Origin: Pratylenchus scribneri
Lineage: Eukaryota; Nematoda; Chromadorea; Rhabditida; Pratylenchidae
Assembly (NCBI GenBank): GCA_030063045.1
Contig: JAQSEB010000114.1
Span: 2,232,001-2,296,000 of the forward strand
DNA length: 64,000 nt
Reading direction: 5' to 3'
Translations under genes and position numbers: made by a program
Part shown: positions 1 to 11,300 of the stretch, piece by piece
How the letters are laid out: each line of letters opens with the position of its first letter
Position numbering within the stretch: position 1 is the first letter of the stretch
The notes under the pieces: generated by a model
Database searches by the model: none
Told to the model about the DNA's origin: nothing
The model's input: only the letters and a program-made list of their open reading frames with translations

Positions 1-233
1 TTCTAATTTTATGATATACATTGGGATTCTTAATAAAAATTTATTGCAAAAATTATTGAATTTAAACCAAATAGGGCAAGAAAAAAGGAAGATTTTAACC
101 GATTTTTTAAAATATGGCCCAAAGAGAAAAAGATTCCTTCAAGAATAAAAGCTTTTATAATCAATTTATTTATTAGCAACAATTAATCCCCTAATTTTAA
201 TAAATTTTTTGGTGAATTTCACGGTAATGCGAT

Positions 234-391
234 GGTATCCCCGTCTCTATTAGAAGCCCTCTCTATTTGTAGCTCTTCCCCCCTCCTTCCTCTATTTAAA
301 GTCCTCCTTCCTCCATCAATTTGTAGCCTCCTTTTGAGGGTCTCTGAAATTTACTAGCCCATGGGCTATTAATAGAAGAAATACGGTATCC
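234..391. repeat. MITE-like inverted-repeat element, family B
   Basis: The two ends are imperfect inverted repeats. The left end reads GGTATCCCCGTCTCTATTAG and the complement of the right end reads GGATACCGTATTTCTTCTAT; both lead into an AAGCCC/TAGCCC motif. The interior is pyrimidine-rich with no coding sequence. A related element with CCGTA...TTTTAATA termini lies at 63252-63512. The element lies in the intron downstream of the last visible CNG exon. It is probably a non-autonomous DNA transposon; no target-site duplication was proven. Confidence 0.55.
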
Positions 392-423
392 AATATTTAA
401 CCCTCACAAATTCATCAACCAAC

Positions 424-3400
424 CAACAAATTGTAGACATATGCGGTTGAGACGATTGCAATCCAATAATAAAAATAATTTTCATTTGTGTCAAAAACGA
501 GACTGGCCAATCGGCCTTTTCTCCTCCTCCCACCATTTTGTGCCGTTGTTGACTCTTCTGGGAAATTAATTGGGCCAGCCTGCCAAATTTTTGGGTTATT
601 TTCATCGATTTTTGGCCCACACCTGAATTCCGGTGCCGGACATTCCAAATTTGGACATGAAATTTGCTTGTTCCAATGCTTCCGCATTCAGCACTCGATT
701 TCGACCACGAAAACGCGAAATTGACTGTGAATTTGGGGATAGAATGAATAAACCATGGAAATTTTATCCAAAAATCGAATTCTCTCCCAATTCTCCCATC
801 GATATTCCCCATTGAAAAGAACATTTCAATACCATTCTTTTGGCCATAGCGCAAAAAGGAAGCAACCAATTTGAGAAGGCGATATGCCATTTGAATGCCC
901 TAAATGTCCTATAATAAGTGGCTTTTCTAATTTTTAAAAATTTAAATACTTTTTGTAAAAAAAGCGGCTTATCCTCTAAAAATTCGAATGTATTAAACTC
1001 AAAGACATATAACTTTTTTGAAAATATAAATTTTCATAAAATTTATTAGCCACTTTTTAGAGAACATTTTTGACTTTACAAAGATATATTGCCTTCCCAA
1101 ATTGGTTATCGCCTCGCTGAGTTATGGCCAAAAGAATGGCACAGAAATTACTGAAATGGCTTAATATCCCCCTATATCCTCCTCATTTCCTGTCCATGAA
1201 ATTTACCTTTGAAAGACCCTTTATCAGTGAAGGCTGAATTTGATTGGCCGGATTTGTTGTTGCTTTGCTTTCTGCCACCTCAGAATCCAATGAATTTGCA
1301 ATGCCACTCGACGATTTGGGCGCTGGTCTTTCCCCTGGGCCGCTAATTGTGATCAGCGGGGGGCTGGGCACCGGATGGGCCGATGTGGATGGAATTCCGC
1401 CGATTGAACCATTTTGGGTATTTTTCCTGCGCTTTTCTTCCTCCGTGTCCACTACCGTATGTTCCCTTTGTTGTGAAAACCCTGAGGGAATTGCAGCTGA
1501 TGGCATTGTTCCTCCTCCCCTTCGAGGCGATAGGACGGAGGCCACAATGCTTTTGGCACTGCCACGGCTTTCCTTTAAGAGAAAATTAATTTGATTAATC
1601 TGTCTATATATATGAAAAAGATTTGGCCATTTTCCAGGCTAAAATTAAGAAACAATAATCATCAAAAGAAAAGTGAGAAATTTGAGTACTTGGCCATTTT
1701 CTTTTTGGCAATAGCGCAGGAAGAAAGCAATAAATTTTGGAAGGCAATATGCCATTTTAAAGCCATAAATGTCCTCTTAAAAAATTGCCCTTCTAATTTT
1801 TAAAATTTTGGAAAATTTAAAATACTTTAAAAAATAAACTACTTTTCCTCAAAAAATTTGTGTTTATGACATTCAAATACATGTAACCTTTTCATTGATA
1901 TGATTTTATAAAAATTAAAAAGGCCACTTTTTAAAAGACACTTTGGGCTTCAAAATGATATAAAGCCTTCCAAAATTGGTTATCGTCTCACTGATCTATT
2001 GGCAAAAAACTCAAGACACGTCTCCTCTTCCCTCAAATTAGGCCCAACCTTTCTTGAGGTCGCCTCAATTGCCTTTTCCGCCTCCGATGGTCCCAATTGG
2101 ACATCCAATGCCGGACTGAATGCCCTCTCTCCTAATTCCTCCTTTGATGGTGGCTTCAATTCCCATTTTCCTTCCATCATTTTTCCCTCCTCCAATTTGG
2201 CCAAATTTGCCTCCTCTTTTCCATCCCCAAATGCCAATAATTCCATTTTTGGCCTTCTCCTTTGGAATCGTCTGGGTTGTGGCAACTGGGGTTGTGCCAA
2301 ATCCAACTGGGAACTTCCCAAATCCAATGAAGCATTTTTGGCATTTGGCCTTTGCATTTGGTGCCGCCGCCTTTCATACGCTGTTTTTGCCCGAATTCCC
2401 TCAATTTGATGAGATGGCCCAGTGCCACTGCTGGTTGAGGGTCCATCAACATTTTGTTGAATGGCAAAATTGAAATCACCGCCCAATTCGATGTCCTCAA
2501 TGTCGCTCAATTCATCAATGGTTTGGCGCTATAATAAAGGGGGGGGGGGGGGGAGGGATAATTCAAATATTTTCATCTTTTTTTTGAAGAATTTTTAATT
2601 TTTTTGATATGAAAATTATGAGAAAATTTAAAATTTGCCTCAATGCCTTATTAGGGGATATTGTTTAAAAAATAAATTAAAAATTTGAAATATTCTCGGC
2701 ATTTATGGTTTTTTGTGGTCATTAATCCGTTAAATTCGAAGAATGATTAATGGGAATTTTTTGATATTATTTTAAATTCAATCAAAATTGATGCCTTTAA
2801 ACTTTATCCCATCACCAATTTCCAAATGCCATTCATCTTTCCGATACAGGACATTTCAATACTATCTTTTTAGTATTTTGGCTGTTCTTTTAGCCATATT
2901 TCAACAAGGAATTAACCAATTTAGGAAGGCAATTTACCATTCGAGAGCTCTAAATGTCCTCTAAAATGTGGCCATACTAATTTTTTGAAAACTTGAAAAA
3001 TTTCGTAGAAAAAGCGATTTTTGCACATTTGGGTTTATTAAGTTCAAAGAGCTGTAACTTTTTTAAAAGTTTGGATTTTTATAATTTATTTCAGCCTTTT
3101 TTTAGAGGACATTCTGGGCTTCAAAATGATATATCACTTTCCTAGATTGGCTTTCGCCACGCTGAGTTATAAACAAAAGAATGAATGGCCAAAGTATTGA
3201 GACACCCCTACAGCCATCTCAATCCTCCTATTCAATCATTAATTATCCTTCTCCCTTTACCTCATCCTCGATGATCTCCACAATTTCGTCCATCTCCTCT
3301 TCTTCCATTTCCTCCTCATCCCATTCATCATCATTTCCACTCCCCTCCCCCAATGTTTCGGCCAAATGCGCTACCCTTCTTCGTGTTTTTGGCATCATCG

Positions 3401-4164
3401 AAAATGGCTGCTTCATCCGAAATTGTCGATTGCCCATTTCTTTGTTTTCTTGGCTTGTACTTGGCTTCTGCCCTTCCGTGTCCAAATCCTCCACGTCTTC
3501 GTTATTGAATGGTGATCTGGCCTTGGAGGCGGAAAAAATGCGAGCTGAAAAGAGTCGAGAAGAACGATGCCGGTGATGGCCAATGACGGCTGTGGCCGAC
3601 GTCGAAGTTGGCTACAATAATTACGATGGATTCATTCCAAAAATAAATTTGATTCATCAAATTTAGAGGCATTAAACATTTTTGGACTTTTGAGTATTTT
3701 TGGCATTTGCGGATTTTGGTCTTTTTTTATAAACTTTTTGACGTCTATTTCCTCTCAATTTTCCCTTCTGATTCTGACGTCCTTAACCCATTTTCTAAAT
3801 AAGGAGAATTTCAATTTTATTTTGAGTATTTTTTTGCTTTTTCTATTCCAATTTTTCAATATCATTCACAGGGCCAAAAATAAGGCAATTTTAAAAATTT
3901 TCTATCACTTTCAACCCAATGTTCAAAATACCACCATTTTCAGAATCCAGAATAATTTTGGAATTGCTAACACCGTCGAATTCAAAAATTATCCCCAAAT
4001 CTGTGACTGACCGAATTTCGGCCCGAAGACGTGGCCCGAATTTGACTGTTGTTGGTGCCACCAATTCCGCTGGCTTTGAACGGTGCCCGCTTCCGTCTTT
4101 GTGGTCTATTTTCATTATTTTGGCCGGATTCATTCGATTGACTGGATCCTTCCATTCTCCTCAT
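424..4164 (-). CDS. Cyclic-nucleotide-gated cation channel, TAX-4/CNGA-like, N-terminal part (gene runs off left edge)
   Basis: Six exons were modelled (low..high): 4012..4164, 3261..3611, 2049..2528, 1207..1572, 623..724 and 424..579. All junctions are phase 0, giving 536 codons. The last exon encodes FDTNENYFYYWIAIVSTAY followed by VYNLL, which matches the first membrane segment (S1) of nematode TAX-4 (NFYYW...YIYNLL). The exon before it has the short basic motif ISRFRGRNRV followed by NFMSKF, resembling the TAX-4 cytosolic N-terminus. Residues 1-450 are low-complexity: basic near the start (RPQRRKRAP), then an acidic stretch (DDEWDEEEMEEEEMDE), then charged and Pro/Ser-rich. In the family, these channels open on cGMP or cAMP binding in sensory neurons. 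S2-S6, pore and ligand-binding domain must lie left of position 1. The N-terminus is far longer than the roughly 110 residues of C. elegans TAX-4. The start is the first ATG of the open first exon and could move upstream. Confidence 0.78.
831..1139. repeat. MITE family A, copy 1
   Basis: An element of about 310 bp with long imperfect terminal inverted repeats. The left end starts CCATTCTTTTGGCCATAG and continues through an AAGCAACCAATTTGAGAAGG block. The complement of the right end starts CCATTCTTTTGGCCATAACT with an ACCAATTTGGGAAGG block. It lies in the CNG intron 725-1206 and has no coding potential. Six related copies occur in this window. Confidence 0.85.
1694..2012. repeat. MITE family A, copy 2
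   Basis: This copy has the same organisation as the one at 831-1139. The left end has TTTTTGGCAATAGCGCAGG and the right end has TTGGTTATCGTCTCACTGA. It fills most of the CNG intron 1573-2048. The two internal AGGACATTTATGG-like blocks face each other, as expected for long inverted repeats. Confidence 0.8.
2539..2553. repeat. Poly-G tract
   Basis: A run of about 15 G (C on the sense strand) sits ten bases upstream of the CNG exon beginning at 2528, within the intron. It is a likely spot for sequencing length error. No function is implied. Confidence 0.8.
2883..3184. repeat. MITE family A, copy 3
   Basis: The left end reads TTCTTTTAGCCATATTTCAA with an AATTAACCAATTTAGGAAGG block. The right end carries the complementary arrangement with CACGCTGAGTTATAAAC and AAAGAATG. 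It sits in the CNG intron 2529-3260, so three successive introns of this gene each carry a copy. Confidence 0.8.
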
Positions 4165-5337
4165 TTGCCAACAATTTTCGGCATTTGAAAGACAAAAAAA
4201 TATGCAAAAAACTATCAGATTAATTAGGGTTGAATTTCCTATTAGCGCATTTATTTAATTTTTGGCACCGAGCCGGTACCCGGAACCAATTTATCATTTT
4301 TAATCGACTAAAATATTAATGTTGAGGGGGAGGTAGCCGCCAAAGAGGAAATTGGTAATGGAATTAAAATTAATGGGCGAAGGAATTAATAGGAAAAAAA
4401 TTGGAAATTAGCGGATGAAACTGACTGAAGGGGAATAAAAAGGAGGCAGCTTAATGTGTGCCCTGGAGAAGGGAATAAAACTCAAAAAATTGTAAAATGT
4501 AATGTGGGGTGAAGAATTAATTGGAATTAGAGTAACTGAAGATGGCAAAAAAACATTTTGGCTAAAATAAAGGGAGGGATAAAATACTGTATTTAGATTG
4601 GGAATGGAATTGGTCAAAACTCAAAAAATGAATAACAATTTGCAGAAGGGAAATAAAGGCTAATTTTTGCATTAAAATATTGGAAAGGTGAATTGGACAT
4701 TTTGTTGGCCCAAATCGCAATCCAAATTTATGGCCAACAGAAGAGAAGCAATCCCCCTAAATCCAATCCATTAGCTCTGATTAAGGCGGATGCCCCCTTC
4801 TCCCCCATCCATTTTGGTGGCGTGTCTCCTTTCACCCCCCATATTGGCCACAATCCTCCCTCATTTATCGATGAAGAAGATGTTCCACGGGGGTGGCGTC
4901 GAGAATGGCGCGCGGATGAATGGAAGGGGAGCATCTCCTCCATGGCAACCATCCGTCGGCATTTTTCTACGCGACAAAAGGAGCGCTACATCCTCCCTCA
5001 TATCCATATGAAGGGGATGGGGACGTGTTGGTGCCATTGGCTATCTCCTCAAATCCAGAAATGATGGGATTGGAGGAGTAAAAGTAAATGAATGCATGGA
5101 AAGAAGAATAATTATTAATTTCAGTACATTTTTCAGAAATTTTAATTCAATCATTTTTTATTGAGAGCATTCTACAATGGTCAAAAGAAAGCCCCAGGTA
5201 TTGAAATGGAAGTAAAAAATATTTGTGTGACAAAATTAATTTTATCGGAAAAAAGGCGGATTTATCTAAAAGGAAAATAAAACCTTTCGAGAAAAAGGCA
5301 GAATCAGTCTAATCGGAAAGAAATTAAAATTGTCCGG
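4165..5337. other. Intergenic region between CNG gene and satellite array
   Basis: No gene was recognised. Short open frames here (for example around 4690-5064) overlap on both strands, lack family similarity and lack splice context. The last 80 bp resemble the left flank of the third satellite array: a GGCGGATTTAT motif near 5255, then a 30-bp block at 5311-5340 ending in CCGGAAT. The CNG promoter should lie in this interval, but no specific motif stands out. Confidence 0.5.
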
Positions 5338-8300
5338 AATAAGAAAACCGGAAAAAGTGCAAATTAATTCTTTCCGGAAAGGGCAACTGGAAAAAGTGCA
5401 AATTAATTCTTTCCGGAAAAGGCAACCGGAAATAGTGCAAATTAATTCTTTCCGGAAAGGGCAACCGGAAATAGTGCAAATTAATTCTTTCCGGAAAGGG
5501 CAATCGGAAATAGTGCAAATTAATTCTTTCCGGAAGGAAAAAGTGCAAATTAATTCTTTCCGGAAGGAAAAAGTGCAAATTAATTCTTTCCGGAAGGAAA
5601 AAGTGCAAATTAATTCTTTCCGGAAGTAAAAAGTGCAAATTAATTCTTTCCGGAAGGAAAAAGTGCAAATTAATTCTTTCCGGAAGTAAAAAGTGCAAAT
5701 TAATTCTTTCCGGAAGGAAAAAGTGCAAATTAATTCTTTCCGGAAAAAAGTGCAAATTAATTCTTTCCGGAAAGGGCAACCGGAAATAGAGCAAATTAAT
5801 TCTTTCCGGAAAAGTGCAACCAGAAATAGTGCAAATTAATTCTTCCCGGAAAGGGCAACCGGAAATAGTGCAAATTAATCCTTTCCGGAAAAGTGCAACC
5901 GGAAATAGTGCAAATTAATTCTTTCCGGAAAGGGCAACCGGAAAAAGTGCAAATTAATTCTTTCCGGAAAAGGCAACCGGAAAAAGTGCAAATTAATTCT
6001 TTCCGGAAAGGGCAACCGGAAATAGTGCAAATTAATTCTTTCCGGAAAGGGCAATCGGAAATAGTGCAAATTAATTCTTTCCGGAAGGAAAAAGTGCAAA
6101 TTAATTCTTTCCGGAAGGAAAAAGTGCAAATTAATTCTTTCCGGAAGGAAAAAGTGCAAATTAATTCTTTCCGGAAGTAAAAAGTGCAAATTAATTCTTT
6201 CCGGAAGGAAAAAGTGCAAATTAATTCTTTCCGGAAGTAAAAAGTGCAAATTAATTCTTTCCGGAAGGAAAAAGTGCAAATTAATTCTTTCCGGAAGGAA
6301 AAAGTGCAAATTAATTCTTTCCGGAAAGGGCAACCGGAAATAGAGCAAATTAATTCTTTCCGGAAAAGTGCAACCAGAAATAGTGCAAATTAATTCTTCC
6401 CGGAAAGGGCGACCGGAAATAGAGCAAATTAATTCTTTCCGGAAAGGGCAACCGGAAATAGAGCAAATTAATTCTTTCCGGAAAAGTGCAACCAGAAATA
6501 GTGCAAATTAATTCTTCCCGGAAAGGGCAACCGGAAATAGAGCAAATTAATTCTTTCCGGAAAGGGCAACCGGAAATAGAGCAAATTAATTCTTTCCGGA
6601 AAAGTGCAACCAGAAATAGTGCAAATTAATTCTTCCCGGAAAGGGCAACCGGAAATAGAGCAAATTAATTCTTTCCGGAAAGGGCAACCGGAAAAAGTGC
6701 AAATTAATTCTTTCCGGAAAAGGCAACCGGAAATAGTGCAAATTAATTCTTTCCGGAAAGGGCAACCGGAAATAGTGCAAATTAATTCTTTCCGGAAAGG
6801 GCAATCGGAAATAGTGCAAATTAATTCTTTCCGGAAGGAAAAAGTGCAAATTAATTCTTTCCGGAAGGAAATAGTGCAAATTAATTCTTCCCGGAAAGGG
6901 CAACCGGAAAAAGTGCAAATTAATTCTTTCCGGAAAAGGCAACCGGAAATAGTGCAAATTAATTCTTTCCGGAAAGGGCAACCGGAAATAGTGCAAATTA
7001 ATTCTTTCCGGAAAGGGCAATCGGAAATAGTGCAAATTAATTCTTTCCGGAAGGAAAAAGTGCAAATTAATTCTTTCCGGAAGGAAAAAGTGCAAATTAA
7101 TTCTTTCCGGAAAGGGCAACCGGAAAAAGTGCAAATTAATTCTTTCCGGAAAAGGCAACCGGAAAAAGTGCAAATTAATTCTTTCCGGAAAGGGCAACCG
7201 GAAATAGTGCAAATTAATTCTTTCCGGAAAGGGCAATCGGAAATAGTGCAAATTAATTCTTTCCGGAAGGAAAAAGTGCAAATTAATTCTTTCCGGAAGG
7301 AAAAAGTGCAAATTAATTCTTTCCGGAAGGAAAAAGTGCAAATTAATTCTTTCCGGAAGTAAAAAGTGCAAATTAATTCTTTCCGGAAGGAAAAAGTGCA
7401 AATTAATTCTTTCCGGAAGTAAAAAGTGCAAATTAATTCTTTCCGGAAGGAAAAAGTGCAAATTAATTCTTTCCGGAAGGAAAAAGTGCAAATTAATTCT
7501 TTCCGGAAAAGGCAACCGGAAATAGTGCAAATTAATTCTTTCCGGAAAGGGCAACCGGAAATAGTGCAAATTAATTCTTTCCGGAAAGGGCAATCGGAAA
7601 TAGTGCAAATTAATTCTTTCCGGAAGGAAAAAGTGCAAATTAATTCTTTCCGGAAGGAAAAAGTGCAAATTAATTCTTTCCGGAAGGAAAAAGTGCAAAT
7701 TAATTCTTTCCGGAAGTAAAAAGTGCAAATTAATTCTTTCCGGAAGGAAAAAGTGCAAATTAATTCTTTCCGGAAGTAAAAAGTGCAAATTAATTCTTTC
7801 CGGAAGGAAAAAGTGCAAATTAATTCTTTCCGGAAAAAAGTGCAAATTAATTCTTTCCGGAAAGGGCAACCGGAAATAGAGCAAATTAATTCTTTCCGGA
7901 AAAGTGCAACCAGAAATAGTGCAAATTAATTCTTCCCGGAAAGGGCAACCGGAAATAGTGCAAATTAATCCTTTCCGGAAAAGTGCAACCGGAAATAGTG
8001 CAAATTAATTCTTTCCGGAAAGGGCAACCGGAAAAAGTGCAAATTAATTCTTTCCGGAAAAGGCAACCGGAAAAAGTGCAAATTAATTCTTTCCGGAAAG
8101 GGCAACCGGAAATAGTGCAAATTAATTCTTTCCGGAAAGGGCAATCGGAAATAGTGCAAATTAATTCTTTCCGGAAGGAAAAAGTGCAAATTAATTCTTT
8201 CCGGAAGGAAAAAGTGCAAATTAATTCTTTCCGGAAGGAAAAAGTGCAAATTAATTCTTTCCGGAAGTAAAAAGTGCAAATTAATTCTTTCCGGAAGGAA

Positions 8301-11300
8301 AAAGTGCAAATTAATTCTTTCCGGAAGTAAAAAGTGCAAATTAATTCTTTCCGGAAGGAAAAAGTGCAAATTAATTCTTTCCGGAAGGAAAAAGTGCAAA
8401 TTAATTCTTTCCGGAAAGGGCAACCGGAAATAGAGCAAATTAATTCTTTCCGGAAAAGTGCAACCAGAAATAGTGCAAATTAATTCTTCCCGGAAAGGGC
8501 GACCGGAAATAGAGCAAATTAATTCTTTCCGGAAAGGGCAACCGGAAATAGAGCAAATTAATTCTTTCCGGAAAAGTGCAACCAGAAATAGTGCAAATTA
8601 ATTCTTCCCGGAAAGGGCAACCGGAAATAGAGCAAATTAATTCTTTCCGGAAAGGGCAACCGGAAATAGAGCAAATTAATTCTTTCCGGAAAAGTGCAAC
8701 CAGAAATAGTGCAAATTAATTCTTCCCGGAAAGGGCAACCGGAAATAGAGCAAATTAATTCTTTCCGGAAAGGGCAACCGGAAAAAGTGCAAATTAATTC
8801 TTTCCGGAAAAGGCAACCGGAAATAGTGCAAATTAATTCTTTCCGGAAAGGGCAACCGGAAATAGTGCAAATTAATTCTTTCCGGAAAGGGCAATCGGAA
8901 ATAGTGCAAAATAATTCTTTCCGGAAGGAAAAAGTGCAAATTAATTCTTTCCGGAAGGAAATAGTGCAAATTAATTCTTCCCGGAAAGGGCAACCGGAAA
9001 AAGTGCAAATTAATTCTTTCCGGAAAAGGCAACCGGAAATAGTGCAAATTAATTCTTTCCGGAAAGGGCAACCGGAAATAGTGCAAATTAATTCTTTCCG
9101 GAAAGGGCAATCGGAAATAGTGCAAATTAATTCTTTCCGGAAGGAAAAAGTGCAAATTAATTCTTTCCGGAAGGAAAAAGTGCAAATTAATTCTTTCCGG
9201 AAAGGGCAACCGGAAAAAGTGCAAATTAATTCTTTCCGGAAAAGGCAACCGGAAAAAGTGCAAATTAATTCTTTCCGGAAAGGGCAACCGGAAATAGTGC
9301 AAATTAATTCTTTCCGGAAAGGGCAATCGGAAATAGTGCAAATTAATTCTTTCCGGAAGGAAAAAGTGCAAATTAATTCTTTCCGGAAGGAAAAAGTGCA
9401 AATTAATTCTTTCCGGAAGGAAAAAGTGCAAATTAATTCTTTCCGGAAGTAAAAAGTGCAAATTAATTCTTTCCGGAAGGAAAAAGTGCAAATTAATTCT
9501 TTCCGGAAGTAAAAAGTGCAAATTAATTCTTTCCGGAAGGAAAAAGTGCAAATTAATTCTTTCCGGAAGGAAAAAGTGCAAATTAATTCTTTCCGGAAAG
9601 GGCAACCGGAAAAAGTGCAAATTAATTCTTTCCGGAAAGGGCAACCGGAAAAAGTGCAAATTAATTCTTCCCGGAAAGGGCGACCGGAAATAGAGCAAAT
9701 TAATTCTTTCCGGAAAGGGCAACCGGAAATAGAGCAAATTAATTCTTTCCGGAAAAGTGCAACCAGAAATAGTGCAAATTAATTCTTCCCGGAAAGGGCA
9801 ACCGGAAATAGAGCAAATTAATTCTTTCCGGAAAGGGCAACCGGAAAAAGTGCAAATTAATTCTTTCCGGAAAAGGCAACCGGAAATAGTGCAAATTAAT
9901 TCTTTCCGGAAAGGGCAACCGGAAATAGTGCAAATTAATTCTTTCCGGAAAGGGCAATCGGAAATAGTGCAAATTAATTCTTTCCGGAAGGAAAAAGTGC
10001 AAATTAATTCTTTCCGGAAGGAAATAGTGCAAATTAATTCTTCCCGGAAAGGGCAACCGGAAAAAGTGCAAATTAATTCTTTCCGGAAAAGGCAACCGGA
10101 AATAGTGCAAATTAATTCTTTCCGGAAAGGGCAACCGGAAATAGTGCAAATTAATTCTTTCCGGAAAGGGCAATCGGAAATAGTGCAAATTAATTCTTTC
10201 CGGAAGGAAAAAGTGCAAATTAATTCTTTCCGGAAAGGGCAACCGGAAAAAGTGCAAATTAATTCTTTACGGAAAAGGCAACCGGAAAAAGTGCAAATTA
10301 ATTCTTTCCGGAAAGGGCAACCGGAAATAGTGCAAATTAATTCTTTCCGGAAAGGGCAATCGGAAATAGTGCAAATTAATTCTTTCCGGAAGGAAAAAGT
10401 GCAAATTAATTCTTTCCGGAAGGAAAAAGTGCAAATTAATTCTTTCCGGAAGGAAAAAGTGCAAATTAATTCTTTCCGGAAGTAAAAAGTGCAAATTAAT
10501 TCTTTCCGGAAGGAAAAAGTGCAAATTAATTCTTTCCGGAAGTAAAAAGTGCAAATTAATTCTTTCCGGAAGGAAAAAGTGCAAATTAATTCTTTCCGGA
10601 AGGAAAAAGTGCAAATTAATTCTTTCCGGAAAGGGCAACCGGAAATAGAGCAAATTAATTCTTTCCGGAAAAGTGCAACCAGAAATAGTGCAAATTAATT
10701 CTTCCCGGAAAGGGCGACCGGAAATAGAGCAAATTAATTCTTTCCGGAAAGGGCAACCGGAAATAGAGCAAATTAATTCTTTCCGGAAAAGTGCAACCAG
10801 AAATAGTGCAAATTAATTCTTCCCGGAAAGGGCAACCGGAAATAGAGCAAATTAATTCTTTCCGGAAAGGGCAACCGGAAATAGAGCAAATTAATTCTTT
10901 CCGGAAAAGTGCAACCGGAAATAGTGCAAATTAATTCTTTCCGGAAAGGGCAACCGGAAATAGTGCAAATTAATTCTTTCCGGAAAGGGCAATCGGAAAT
11001 AGTGCAAATTAATTCTTTCCGGAAGGAAAAAGTGCAAATTAATTCTTTCCGGAAGGAAAAAGTGCAAATTAATTCTTTCCGGAAGGAAAAAGTGCAAATT
11101 AATTCTTTCCGGAAGGAAAAAGTGCAAATTAATTCTTTCCGGAAGGAAAAAGTGCAAATTAATTCTTTCCGGAAGGAAAAAGTGCAAATTAATTCTTTCC
11201 GGAAGGAAAAAGTGCAAATTAATTCTTTCCGGAAGTAAAAAGTGCAAATTAATTCTTTCCGGAAGGAAAAAGTGCAAATTAATTCTTTCCGGAAGGAAAA

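Noticed and set aside
369..890. Minus-strand 173-codon frame as the CNG exon
   Set aside because: It reads a different phase from the S1-matching frame. Splitting into exons 623..724 and 424..579 with a 43-nt intron restores TAX-4 similarity and consistent phases.
3181..3576. Plus-strand Ser-rich frame of 131 codons
   Set aside because: It is the antisense of the acidic CNG exon 3261..3611, whose minus-strand reading joins neighbouring exons in phase.
6586..7884. Long repetitive open frames within the satellite (hundreds of codons on either strand) as a repeat-protein gene
   Set aside because: They exist because most unit lengths are multiples of three. Both strands are open at once, frames shift at 38-40-bp units, stop codons recur in the GGAAGTAAAAAG variant, and there is no signal peptide, splice or 5' context.
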